Positions 23,538 through 31,149 are shown, counted from the stretch's first letter. The stretch is DNA of 44,008 nt from Jiangella anatolica (GCF_003236295.1 NZ_POTW01000055.1:1-44008), one strand, 5' to 3'. The notes: generated by a model not told the origin, from the sequence alone. Numbers and translations: made by a program.

Positions 23538-24086
23538 ATGGTTACCGTATCGAAGCCGAAGGAGCGGGAGATCACCCGCGTTCCGTTCTTGCATCAAAGC
23601 CTCGGGGAGATCGTCGTCTTTCATGACGAGGAAGGCCCGACGATCGATGTGACGATCCGTCCGGAGGGCACCGAGCAGTTCGCGCAGTTCGGCTTGGTGC
23701 CGATCGAAGCGCACCAGCTGGCCGACGAGCTGCACCGCATCGCCGATCTCGCGCAGCGGGCCGGCTGGACCCCGGCCGTCCTCACCGACGCGCGAGCGTA
23801 TCTGCCGGGCATGACCGACGAGCAGATCATCGAGCGGCTGGACCGGCTCTACCGCCGATGGGACGGGTTCGTGCTCGGCCGCCGCGGAATGCTCGATCGC
23901 CGCGCCGGCCGTGCGCTGGCCGCCGAGCTTCACATGGAGACGCTGGAACGCTCGGCCGCGCTGGTTGAGCAGCACGCGAAGACGTTGTCCGGGATCCCGG
24001 AGATGGCCGACCGGTTGAGCGAGCTGCGCTCGTCGCTGCAGGACGTGCGGCAGCTCTTCGCCGCGGAGCTGGAGCGGTACACGTGA
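23538..24086 (+). CDS. unknown AICE cargo protein (182 aa)
   Basis: A 182-aa protein with AGGAGA ahead of ATG 23538. The N-terminal third is beta-rich (ITRVPFLHQSLGEIVVFHDEEGPTIDVTIRPEG), the middle carries IEAHQLADELHRIADLAQRAGW, and the rest is mostly helical with heptad-like spacing (AELHMETLERSAALVEQHAKTLSGIPEMADRLSELRSSLQDVRQLFAAELERY), suggesting a coiled coil. No catalytic motif and no membrane segment. It is coupled by GTGA overlap to the next small gene. I do not recognise the family. Confidence 0.7.
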   Translation: MVTVSKPKEREITRVPFLHQSLGEIVVFHDEEGPTIDVTIRPEGTEQFAQFGLVPIEAHQLADELHRIADLAQRAGWTPAVLTDARAYLPGMTDEQIIERLDRLYRRWDGFVLGRRGMLDRRAGRALAAELHMETLERSAALVEQHAKTLSGIPEMADRLSELRSSLQDVRQLFAAELERYT

Positions 24087-24376
24087 CCGGCATCGTCGAC
24101 CGCAACACGGTCTGCTCGGTGAAGTGGTGCGACGAGAAGGGCCGTCACACGGTGCACCGCCGATACCTGGCCTCGGTGCCCGGCGGGATGAGCGGTGCCG
24201 GCCTGGTCGGGGTGAACCTCGCGCAACGCGTACAGCCGCGGGCTTCGGTGTGTGTGGAGCTGACGGTGACCACCCCGTGGGCGGCGACGGCCGGCTTCCT
24301 GCTCGCCGTCACGGCCGCGCCGGAGATCGCGGCGGCACTGACCGAAGCCGCCGAGCGAGCGACACACCTGGGCTGA
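24083..24376 (+). CDS. unknown small AICE cargo protein (97 aa)
   Basis: A 97-aa protein from GTG 24083, overlapping the previous stop by 4 nt. It has two Cys near the start (NTVCSVKWCDEKGRHTVHRRYL), then a beta-rich centre (VGVNLAQRVQPRASVCVELTVTTPW) and an Ala-rich helical end. The CxxxxC with nearby His residues could bind metal, but the pattern is weak. It follows the 182-aa gene as a two-gene operon; function unknown. Confidence 0.6.
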   Translation: MTGIVDRNTVCSVKWCDEKGRHTVHRRYLASVPGGMSGAGLVGVNLAQRVQPRASVCVELTVTTPWAATAGFLLAVTAAPEIAAALTEAAERATHLG

Positions 24377-24396
24377 GGACGGCGGCAGAACGACTG

Positions 24397-24425
24397 ATGA
24401 CGACTGTAACTACTCGTAGTAGGGT
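24397..24425 (+). promoter_or_regulatory. toxin-antitoxin promoter with ACTAC-GTAGT dyad
   Basis: ATGACG (24397-24402) and TAGGGT (24420-24425) are 17 bp apart; the ATG of the toxin lies 8 nt after the -10, implying a leaderless transcript. The dyad ACTAC-TC-GTAGT (24409-24420) lies in the spacer, with another GTAGTAG just downstream, a layout fitting a ribbon-helix-helix operator. Confidence 0.6.
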
Positions 24426-24433
24426 TGTAGTAG

Positions 24434-24721
24434 ATGAACGTGGATTGGACGCACGGTGCCGCACACATGTGGGAGCAGCACCGGGTGACCGAGCAGGAGG
24501 CGAACGAAGCACTGGCCGACCCGCAGGCCGCGGTGCTCGATCCGGACACCAAGAGCAAGTCCGGGAAGAGCATCCGGGTCATCGGGTTGTGCCGGTCGAG
24601 GGAGGAGTTGTTGACGGTGATCCTGGTCCGCGACCCGCGGGTGTCGTGGTTGTGGGGCGCGAACGGGTGGCCGTCGAACAGCACCGACCGGCGCGAGTAC
24701 ATGAAGAGGAGCAGGAGATGA
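24434..24721 (+). CDS. BrnT-like toxin
   Basis: A 95-aa protein of RelE-like fold resembling BrnT: VDWTHGAAHMWEQHRVTEQEANEALADP, D-x-x-SKSGKSIRVIGLCRSREELLTVILVRD, then STDRREYMK at the end, which aligns with the HGVxFEEA, GERxLGLSxxGRxLxVVY and E-x-x-x-Y blocks of the family. It ends in an ATGA overlap with the RHH protein gene. BrnT toxins cut mRNA and are held by BrnA; toxin-first order is as expected. Assignment is by pattern and genomic context. Confidence 0.7.
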   Translation: MNVDWTHGAAHMWEQHRVTEQEANEALADPQAAVLDPDTKSKSGKSIRVIGLCRSREELLTVILVRDPRVSWLWGANGWPSNSTDRREYMKRSRR

Positions 24722-25041
24722 GCCGGATCGAGGACAAGATCAAGGAGATCCAGGCCGAGTCCGAGGCGACCAGGGACGAGCCGTATCCGGAGGGCACGAA
24801 ATTCACCCAGCCGAACCTGGCCGGGTCGGTGGTGCAGTCGGTGCGGTTGCCGGCGGCGGAGTTCGCGAAGATCGAGCAGATCGCTCGTGAGGCCGAGCTC
24901 CCGGTGTCGGCGCTGATCCGCGGCTGGGTGCTCAACACGCTGGCGGCTCGGGAGAACGCCACGTTGAAGGACGCGGTGAACCGGCTCATCTCCGACGCCG
25001 ACGAGCTGCGCCGCTTCATCGACAGCGACCCCGCCGCATAG
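24718..25041 (+). CDS. ribbon-helix-helix antitoxin
   Basis: A 107-aa protein from ATG 24718 (AGGAGCAGGAG upstream). An acidic N-terminus (RIEDKIKEIQAESEATRDEPYPEG) precedes the RHH core VVQSVRLPAAEFAKIEQIAREAELPVSALIRGWVLNTLA, a strand followed by two helices. It should bind DNA as a dimer at the ACTAC/GTAGT dyad and neutralise the BrnT-like toxin encoded directly upstream. This module would stabilise the integrated element. Confidence 0.83.
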   Translation: MSRIEDKIKEIQAESEATRDEPYPEGTKFTQPNLAGSVVQSVRLPAAEFAKIEQIAREAELPVSALIRGWVLNTLAARENATLKDAVNRLISDADELRRFIDSDPAA

Positions 25042-25486
25042 TCGGCGCGAGGCGTTGCCACTCTCCGGCGTCGTCCTCGTAACTGCCGCCTCTAGGCCGA
25101 AGCGGAGCGTGTCCAGGGTCGACGTAGTCGATCGCGTAGCGACACGGAGCGCAGCGCAGTGCCCTTGACTCGCGCAGTGCAGGCCGGACCATGGCGGCAT
25201 GAGGGCGACGCCCCCTGACAGGCAAGGCCCGGTGCACGGTTGGCCGGCGATGGTGGAACCACTCCACCGTCGCCGGCCTTCTGCATGCCCGGCGGCCGCC
25301 GGCCGGGCCGCGGGAGGGACCGGCCGCCAGGCCGCATGCCCGACCCGGCCCGCAGCCGAGCGGGCCGCGCGGCGAGCGCAGCGAGCCGCCTTGACGGAGT
25401 ACAGAAAATTCTCACATTTCACGCGGCGAATCAGAAGCACTGCCTCTAGAATCCCGCTACTCTGTGATGCCTGAAGGGGGCAACGG
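25042..25486. other. 445-bp non-coding gap at the left edge of the nuclease island
   Basis: No credible reading frame. The middle holds a strong hairpin (25242-25278) and GC-rich, repetitive tracts of CCGGCC and GCCGC (25288-25385). The last 100 bp turn abruptly AT-rich (AGAAAATTCTCACATTTC) and include a TAGAAT -10-like box near 25447, about 35 bp before the ATG of the large nuclease-like gene. The change in composition marks the boundary of a separately acquired block. Confidence 0.6.
25242..25278 (+). terminator. stem-loop terminator, 16-bp stem
   Basis: Arms 25242-25257 and 25263-25278 pair with a single mismatch around the loop ACCAC and are followed by TTCT. It closes the toxin-antitoxin transcript, insulating the nuclease gene that starts at 25487. 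Confidence 0.75.
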
Positions 25487-27751
25487 ATGGCGATCGCCGC
25501 AGAGAGGTTTGAGGTCGCGCTAACGGGCCTGGAAGGTACTCAGTGGCGGCTGTTCGAACGCGTGGCGACCGTCTTTCTCGCGGACGAGCTCCCCTCGCTG
25601 CGACCGACAGCCAGCGAGAGCGGCGACCTCGGAGCTGACGGCCTCCTATTCCAGGTCGAGGACGACCCGTCGGTTCTGGTTCAGATGTCCGTCCGGAAGG
25701 ACTGGCAGGCGAAGATTAATGAGACATGCACGCGCATTAAGGTGACTTTCCCCGAGGTGCGCGTTCTCATCTTCATCACGAATCAACTGACGGGCGGTGA
25801 GCACGCTAAAGCACGGAAGAACGTGCGCGAGAAGCACAAAATCCACCTTGACCCCCGTGATCGCGAATGGTTTGTAACTCACAGGAATGATTCCAGCGCG
25901 ACAATAGCCGAGGCCGAGGAATTGGCGCGCCAGATCGTAGATCCAATGCTGGCTGCTCCCGTCGCCGCGATCGAACGTCAGGCGCAAGCGCTCGACGACT
26001 TAGAAGCGAAGGCAGCCTTTCTTTATCTGGGCCTTCAATGGGCTGACGATAATAAGGAGAAAGGGCTCACCAAACTATGCTTCGAGGCGATCGTCCGATC
26101 CATCCTTCGCGATACGACGAGTGACGATGGCCAACGTATGGTCCGCGAAACGATCCATGAACACACGCGGAAGCTGCTCCCGGCGCACAACGTCGACGTT
26201 CTCAGGACTCAGGTAAACGGCGCCCTAAGCAGACTGTCTGACCGTAATCGACGGTATATTCGGCACTGGAAGAAGATCGACGAATTTTGCCTTACATGGG
26301 ACGAGCGACTGAGACTAGCTGAGAGACTGACGCAACTCCAGGCATTGGATGAATCACTGCGGCGGGAGCTCAGGCGGGCGGTCGCGACATCTGCCGCGGA
26401 GAATAGTGCGGAAATCCTGACAGAGAAGGACCTCGACGATCTCGTCGACTTTTCGCGCGCAGTGATCGAGCGCGTATTGCTCGACCGCGGCGAAGCCTTC
26501 GCGTCAGCGGTGACACACGAATTGGGCGAGGAAGTAAAGTACACCGACATTGAGGCGATCGTCGACAAGGTCATCGTTCAGCGCTCCATCGCCCCAAAGA
26601 TTCCGGCCCACGTCCTCGCTGCGACGATACAGTCGCTGCTCATCGAACCGCCCGAAGCTGTGAGGCGCTATCTTAGGAATCTGGCAGACACATATACCCT
26701 TTTCGCCTTCATGCGCGAGACGCCGGACGTTCAGTCGGCCGTTGTGAAGATGTTCTCAGATGCCGATCTTTGGCTCGACACCAACGTAGTCCTACCCCTC
26801 TTGGCCGAAGAATTACTGGACCTCGGCTCGCGCTCGCATACCCAACTCCTGAGCGCTTCACGAGAAGCAGGGTTGCAGCTGTACATTACGGAGGGCGTAC
26901 TTGAAGAGCTGGTGACACATATCCATCGATCGAATGTGTACGCGAGCGCGTTACGTGGAGGCGGAGGCGCAGAAGGCCGCCCTCCATTCTTGTATACAGC
27001 GTATAAACTCGCCGGCCGGGACACCTCGACTTTTGGGCAGTGGCTGGAGAACTTCTGCGGCCGGGAGCGCGAAGCGGATCTTCTCGACTATTTAGAGGAA
27101 GAGCACGGCATTAGCCTGAGCCCCCTCACAGACTTTGCAAACAAGGCTTCTACTGAATTGCGCGGCGCCGTTGCTGAAATTTGGCACGAGGCGCGTGACG
27201 CTCGCGACGAGCGAAACGCCGCTATAGGGCTCCCCGCAATGGACTCGATCACCCGCGACAAGCTAGTAGCCCATGACGTGGAAAACTATGTCGGCATAGC
27301 AATGAGACGTCAGGAACGCGGAGAGCGGAGATCTGCCTTCGGATACAGATCTTGGTGGCTAACACTCGCCGGCACCGCGTTCAGAGTTGCCGCACAACTC
27401 CCATCACGAATAGTGGAGAAGCCGCCGGCGTCGCCCGCGATGAGTCCAGACTTTATGCTGAACTACCTTTCAATCGGACCTGTACGTTCTAGGCTTTCGC
27501 GGAGTTCCGAGGAGTCGCTTCCTCTCATGCTCAACATGTCCGTAATGGACGCCGTTCCCCCGGATCTCATCGAGCTCGCGGATGAGTTGCGCTCGCAGCT
27601 CCAGGGTCTCGCTCCGCGGATTGTGCGCCGTAAGATCCGCGAAACCTTGGAGGATGCTAAGAGGCTGATGGGTCCGACAGCTGCCGCTGGGGAGATCGGC
27701 CTAACGGAGGACGTCAAAAGGCGCCTTATTGAGCATGCCCTAGAAAGGTAG
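25487..27751 (+). CDS. putative dual nuclease: REase-like N-terminus plus PIN-like C-terminus
   Basis: A 754-aa protein with GAAGGGGG ahead of ATG 25487. Residues 20-130 resemble an Mrr/PD-(D/E)xK domain: helix FERVATVFLADE, then SESGDLGADGLLF (candidate catalytic Asp) and VLVQMSVRKDW, though the usual Q-x-K is not clean and the site may be degenerate. Residues 160-410 are helical. Residues 425-630 look like a PIN nuclease: DLWLDTNVVLPLL (Asp431), ITEGVLEEL (Glu469/473), AHDVENYVGIA (Asp597), then GYRSWWLTL. No ATPase or membrane segment. The gene is AT-richer than its neighbours and has four TTA codons (Leu172, 443, 489, 536). Family not recognised; a two-nuclease defence effector is my inference. 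Confidence 0.72.
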   Translation: MAIAAERFEVALTGLEGTQWRLFERVATVFLADELPSLRPTASESGDLGADGLLFQVEDDPSVLVQMSVRKDWQAKINETCTRIKVTFPEVRVLIFITNQLTGGEHAKARKNVREKHKIHLDPRDREWFVTHRNDSSATIAEAEELARQIVDPMLAAPVAAIERQAQALDDLEAKAAFLYLGLQWADDNKEKGLTKLCFEAIVRSILRDTTSDDGQRMVRETIHEHTRKLLPAHNVDVLRTQVNGALSRLSDRNRRYIRHWKKIDEFCLTWDERLRLAERLTQLQALDESLRRELRRAVATSAAENSAEILTEKDLDDLVDFSRAVIERVLLDRGEAFASAVTHELGEEVKYTDIEAIVDKVIVQRSIAPKIPAHVLAATIQSLLIEPPEAVRRYLRNLADTYTLFAFMRETPDVQSAVVKMFSDADLWLDTNVVLPLLAEELLDLGSRSHTQLLSASREAGLQLYITEGVLEELVTHIHRSNVYASALRGGGGAEGRPPFLYTAYKLAGRDTSTFGQWLENFCGREREADLLDYLEEEHGISLSPLTDFANKASTELRGAVAEIWHEARDARDERNAAIGLPAMDSITRDKLVAHDVENYVGIAMRRQERGERRSAFGYRSWWLTLAGTAFRVAAQLPSRIVEKPPASPAMSPDFMLNYLSIGPVRSRLSRSSEESLPLMLNMSVMDAVPPDLIELADELRSQLQGLAPRIVRRKIRETLEDAKRLMGPTAAAGEIGLTEDVKRRLIEHALER

Positions 27752-27808
27752 AGCATCGGTCTTGGAGGCTCCGTCAAGCTCTGTACGGATACAGAGCGGC
27801 GCCGCCTG

Positions 27809-28207
27809 TCAGCCGTACAAGGCCAAGTACCAGTAGCAGAACACCGCCGCCAAGAGGACTCTAATCGCCTGCCCGCGAGTGATCGGCTGGTGCCGATGTG
27901 CGACGGCATTTCTTAGGCTGACGAGGTCTCCAAGTGCCTCATGCAACTCCTGCGTGACCGCCGGCGCACCGCGCTCAGCCATGACTGAAGGTAGGAGGAT
28001 CTTCAACTGGTGACTGAACGTTGCCCCACGCTGCAACATATCGTCTACCCGATCGGCCACGGCAAATTGCGAGTAATGTGATTTGAGGAACCCATACAAC
28101 CTTCTCTCGACGGCGACAGCCGCTGGAACGATCACCCTCCTATACTCTCCCGCCGCCAATTCATCGGATGCATCGAAAAGTGCCCCTATGCCTGGATCGT
28201 CGCTCAT
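27809..28207 (-). CDS. HEPN-like protein (or C-terminal part of a frameshifted gene)
   Basis: A 132-aa frame from ATG 28207, all helical: ELAAGEYRRVIVPAAVAVERRLYGFLKS, then LGDLVSLRNAVAHRHQPITRGQAIRVLLAAVFCYWYLA. The RNAVAH segment (Arg99 to His104) is the R-x4-6-H motif of HEPN RNases and antitoxins. The open frame extends upstream to 28261 without a ribosome site, and the first 47 nt overlap the zinc-ribbon frame in the +1 frame. Either the two are overlapping coupled genes or one gene broken or joined by a +1 shift near 28210-28240. It is convergent with the REase/PIN gene, ending 58 bp away. Confidence 0.62.
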   Translation of the reverse strand: MSDDPGIGALFDASDELAAGEYRRVIVPAAVAVERRLYGFLKSHYSQFAVADRVDDMLQRGATFSHQLKILLPSVMAERGAPAVTQELHEALGDLVSLRNAVAHRHQPITRGQAIRVLLAAVFCYWYLALYG

Positions 28208-28712
28208 AGATTGAAACGCGCAAAGAACTTGCCACGGTCGTCGTTTCCGGCGGATCCCCAAGCGGCCTGGGAAAGATGGCGAGTTGGTGCGGGATGGTTC
28301 GGCCGTAGTGTTGACTCATGATCGCCGGCATAAGCACCCCTTCCTCAGTCCCATCCTGCGGAGTGAAGTTTACAGCGTGAATTTTTGCGTCGGCCGGAAT
28401 GCCGATACTTGCAAAGTCGAACACCAGTCCTTCGCCGCGCCGAAGCACAATCGTGCCAAGTTGCCACGAGCCAAGCCCAGCAGTTATTGCGCCTGGGAGC
28501 ATAGGATTCTCATTCCCAATGCTGTCACGCAGGAGATCCCAGAGGCTGGCTTGCCCTCCACATTCGCACCTGATCTGCAGTCGCCGGAAGTAGTAGCCGA
28601 ACATCACTGCGTCGGGGACGGCTAAGTGCTGATTGCATGATAGGCACGAAGGTCCAGGGCTCAGGGTCGCGGCGGGGATCCGCGGCTGGTCCGGCTCAAG
28701 GTTGGCGTCCAC
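28161..28712 (-). CDS. zinc-ribbon, beta-rich unknown protein (N-terminal partner of HEPN frame)
   Basis: A 183-aa frame from GTG 28712 (start uncertain; weak AGG upstream). Near the start PSCLSCNQHLAVPDAV and later LQIRCECGGQASLWDLL supply Cys pairs of a zinc ribbon. A beta-rich region follows (GLVFDFASIGIPADAKIHAVNFTPQDG, PHQLAIFPRPLGDPP). The last about 16 residues (ERRSRHRGTFRCIR) look like out-of-frame sequence, while the HEPN frame begins there, so the natural product may be a single Zn-ribbon/HEPN protein of about 315 aa. AT-rich codon use matches the nuclease gene across from it. Function unknown. Confidence 0.58.
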   Translation of the reverse strand: MDANLEPDQPRIPAATLSPGPSCLSCNQHLAVPDAVMFGYYFRRLQIRCECGGQASLWDLLRDSIGNENPMLPGAITAGLGSWQLGTIVLRRGEGLVFDFASIGIPADAKIHAVNFTPQDGTEEGVLMPAIMSQHYGRTIPHQLAIFPRPLGDPPETTTVASSLRVSIYERRSRHRGTFRCIR

Positions 28713-28889
28713 CTGCGCATTCCATCACAAGATGCCGATCGCGAGCCCGACGCTCGTGCTGCTGGAACGCGTGTTTGGGCAGTACATTCGAGGTCGGCGT
28801 TCGGAGTGGCTCCGACAAGACTTCGCTGCCGGGCGCAGACGCGCGAGGTGCGGCGTTCACCAGGTAAACCGTAACGCTCGGATGGGGGT

Positions 28890-29447
28890 CTACAGGCGCT
28901 CAGTCGTTTCGACAATGGCGTGGCGGATCTTCGTCCAAGGGAGTCCACGCCTAGGCGACATGCGTGGGGCGTACAGGGGCCAGACGTCGTCCCCCATCAC
29001 AAGGTGAACGCCTGCGCTTTGGAGGGTATCGACGTGCCCGCTCCACGCGGGGTGCGCTGCGTGTGCTGCGTTGATGCGAGGGAAGATGACGATCGGCGGC
29101 GTTCCGTTGCCGATGGCCTCGCCCACGCTGGTGAGCGCGTAATTGTCGGCTATGCCGAGGGCGAGCTTCGCGACGGTGTTCGCAGTTGCGGGAATGACCG
29201 CATAGCAGTCGACTTGCGGATGGGGACTCGTCTCGCTGGGCAGGCGGGCTTGGTCGCGCACAGGCAGGCCCGTTGCCTCCTGGATCTTGTCGAACTCCCC
29301 CGAGGCGCGTAGCCAGGTTGCGGCCGTCGGTGTGACGGTGACGGCGACGGTCCAGCCGTCGCGCTGCATGGGCTCGATCAACTCGGTTCGGAGGTCTTCG
29401 ATGCCGCCGGCTGCGCAGGCGATGAGTCCGAGAATGGGGCCGGTCAT
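28890..29447 (-). CDS. flavoprotein of the HFCD/Dfp family
   Basis: A 185-aa protein: ILGLIACAAGGIEDLRTELIEPMQRDGWTVAVTVTPTAATWL opens like the flavin-binding CoaC/Ubi-X fold, followed by DCYAVIPATANTVAKLALGIADNYALTSVGEAIGNGTPPIVIFPRIN, which contains the PATANT-x-x-K-x-x-x-G-I-A-D-x-L motif of FMN binding. The proteins decarboxylate cysteinyl peptides or act in prenyl-FMN chemistry; a stand-alone copy here has no clear substrate. The start overlaps the XRE regulator stop by ATGA. XRE-flavoprotein pairs of this kind recur in actinomycete mobile elements. Confidence 0.85.
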   Translation of the reverse strand: MTGPILGLIACAAGGIEDLRTELIEPMQRDGWTVAVTVTPTAATWLRASGEFDKIQEATGLPVRDQARLPSETSPHPQVDCYAVIPATANTVAKLALGIADNYALTSVGEAIGNGTPPIVIFPRINAAHAAHPAWSGHVDTLQSAGVHLVMGDDVWPLYAPRMSPRRGLPWTKIRHAIVETTERL

Positions 29448-30658
29448 ACGGCTCGGCAGCGTTCCGCGAGCTGCATGACGATGGACTGACGACCGCCCAT
29501 GGTGACGGGTGAGCGGCGGTAGATCGCCCGGACGGTCTCGCGGACGGCTGGGTTGTGGCGGACCAGCTGTGGTGCCTGCTGCTCGGCCGTGAGGAGCGCG
29601 TCGACGGCCTCGTCGTCCTGGGCGAGATGGCTGTAGGCACGGGCGACATCGATGCGGTGGCAGACCTGCCGCTCAACGGGCAGCGGGCTCGGGTCAATGC
29701 GCGGGCCATGCTCGGCCACGTAGGCGACGTCCCCGAGATCCAACGCCGTGGTGACGCGATGCACGTGGACGTTGGTCGGACCGAAGGCGGTCTGCCAGTG
29801 GTTCGCGTCGTGGCCCAACTGGTCCGCTGCATCGGCGGCTCGATCAAGCAGTTGCGTCGTGGTGGCGCGGTCTTGTCGGCGGGCAGCGGCCACGGCCATG
29901 CGTAAGTCGAGCATGCCGAGCAGGCTGAGCGCTTCGGGCTCGCCGGCGTGGACTGTGCCTGCCAACCAGCTGCGGGCCGCGTCCCCGACTTGTAGGGCGT
30001 CGTCGTAGCGGCCGACGGACAGGAGCGCGTGAGTGCCGGCGCGGGCGGCTGAGGCGAGCGCAAGGGGGTCTTCGGACTGGCCGGCGGCGCTCATGGCTCG
30101 CTCGGCCGCGATCCATGCGAGGTCGACCTCGCCGATCTTGCTGAGCGTCGTGGCGGCGAGGTGATGCACCCTGGCGGACACTCGCCAGCCGGCCCGGGTT
30201 CCCTCGGCTTCGAGTGCTTGAGCAGATTCGAGCAGCTGAGGCAGGACGGCAATCGTTCGGCCGAGTCCGCCGTTCTGGTAGTCATCCCACGCAGCGGCGG
30301 TCATCCGCTCGGCGTGCGTGACGTCGATCTGCACGACAGCGGTCTGATTGAACAGCAACTGGGAGAGCCGACGAGGACTCATGAGCGCATCGCGGATGGC
30401 CGGCACGTCATCGTTGGCGCGGTCGTCCTCGACGAGGACCGGTTGCCCGATGAGGTCGGCCAGCGTGACGCGCAGAGCGCGCGCCAGCTCGGTGATGACG
30501 TCAAGTCGCCGGATGTCGCGCTCACCGCGCTCGATCTTGCTGAGCCAGTCCTCGGATCGGCCCACGAGGTTGGCGAGCACGGATTGGGTCAGGCCGCGCC
30601 GCACTCGGTAGAACGCGATGCGCTCTCCGATGCTGAGGGTGTCCCCTGCTCCATGCAT
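29444..30658 (-). CDS. XRE-family regulator with long TPR-like C-terminal domain
   Basis: A 404-aa protein. Residues 8-70 are a Cro/C1 HTH (SIGERIAFYRVRRGLTQSVLANLVGRSEDWLSKIERGERDIRRLDVITELARAL). The remaining 330 residues are helical repeats of TPR type (LPQLLESAQALEAEGT, AARAGTHALLSVGRYDDALQVGDAARSWL, LDLGDVAYVAEHG), as in actinobacterial XRE regulators that may sense peptides or metabolites. It is coupled to the flavoprotein gene and faces a palindromic operator 35 bp upstream. It probably regulates itself and the flavoprotein. Confidence 0.87.
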   Translation of the reverse strand: MHGAGDTLSIGERIAFYRVRRGLTQSVLANLVGRSEDWLSKIERGERDIRRLDVITELARALRVTLADLIGQPVLVEDDRANDDVPAIRDALMSPRRLSQLLFNQTAVVQIDVTHAERMTAAAWDDYQNGGLGRTIAVLPQLLESAQALEAEGTRAGWRVSARVHHLAATTLSKIGEVDLAWIAAERAMSAAGQSEDPLALASAARAGTHALLSVGRYDDALQVGDAARSWLAGTVHAGEPEALSLLGMLDLRMAVAAARRQDRATTTQLLDRAADAADQLGHDANHWQTAFGPTNVHVHRVTTALDLGDVAYVAEHGPRIDPSPLPVERQVCHRIDVARAYSHLAQDDEAVDALLTAEQQAPQLVRHNPAVRETVRAIYRRSPVTMGGRQSIVMQLAERCRAV

Positions 30659-30692
30659 GGTGTCAACGATAGGTCAGCAGGTCAGTCACGTA

Positions 30693-30711
30693 CCCGGACA
30701 GTTTGTCCGGG
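30693..30711. promoter_or_regulatory. palindrome CCCGGACA-GTT-TGTCCGGG
   Basis: Perfect 8-bp arms with a 3-bp centre, 35 bp upstream of the XRE regulator start. A TATCGT -10-like box lies between it and the ATG on the minus strand. It is the likely operator of the XRE regulator, or less likely a short terminator for the GntR-side transcript. Confidence 0.68.
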
Positions 30712-30784
30712 CGACCCCTTGCGGGCAGGGTTCTGCTGGTGGTGTGACGGCCCGCAGCATCGAACGAAGCACGCCTGCCCCTCG

Positions 30785-31114
30785 TCATGGGCGGCCGGCG
30801 GCTAGGTCGTCGACGCGCTCTGTCAGCGTGCGCACGGCCTCTTCGAGGCGATCAAGCCGTGCCTGGGTGTCGTCAGGGCGACGAGCCGCAGCGCTCACGT
30901 CGTCGGCGACGAATACGCCCTTGCCCTGGCGGCCGACGATCAGCCCGTCGCGGCGCAGCTCGTTGAGCGCGTCCCGCACGACGGTGCTGGACACGTTGTG
31001 CTGCTCGCGCAGCTTGGTCATGGACGGCAGCTGGCTTCCCGGCGGCAGCTCCCCCGCCGCGATCCGCCCGCGCAAATCGTCCGCGAGCTGGCGAAACGCG
31101 GGCGCGCTCGACAT
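30785..31114 (-). CDS. GntR-family regulator, KorSA-like
   Basis: A 109-aa protein from ATG 31114 with GGAGG six bases before. The winged helix is FRQLADDLRGRIAAGELPPGSQLPSMTKLREQHNVSSTVVRDALNELRRDGLIVGRQGKGVFVADD, the classical GntR N-domain with no sizeable effector domain; only a short helical tail follows (LDRLEEAVRTLTERVDDLAA, coiled-coil-like). Position, divergent to the transfer operon, matches korSA of pSAM2, which represses transfer and replication activation. Operators at 31150-31225 fit this role. Confidence 0.88.
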   Translation of the reverse strand: MSSAPAFRQLADDLRGRIAAGELPPGSQLPSMTKLREQHNVSSTVVRDALNELRRDGLIVGRQGKGVFVADDVSAAARRPDDTQARLDRLEEAVRTLTERVDDLAAGRP

Positions 31115-31149
31115 CCATCGCCTCCGTCCAGGGCGCGGCACTTGTTGCC

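Noticed and set aside
28633-29007. 124-codon plus-strand frame between flavoprotein and zinc-ribbon genes
   Set aside because: Overlaps both minus-strand genes at its ends and has no recognisable motif; the 177-bp gap is more likely promoter sequence.
30693-30711. palindrome as a simple terminator of the GntR transcript
   Set aside because: The GntR gene ends at 30785 and reads toward it, so this is possible, but the short 3-bp centre, lack of U-tract and place before the XRE start favour an operator.
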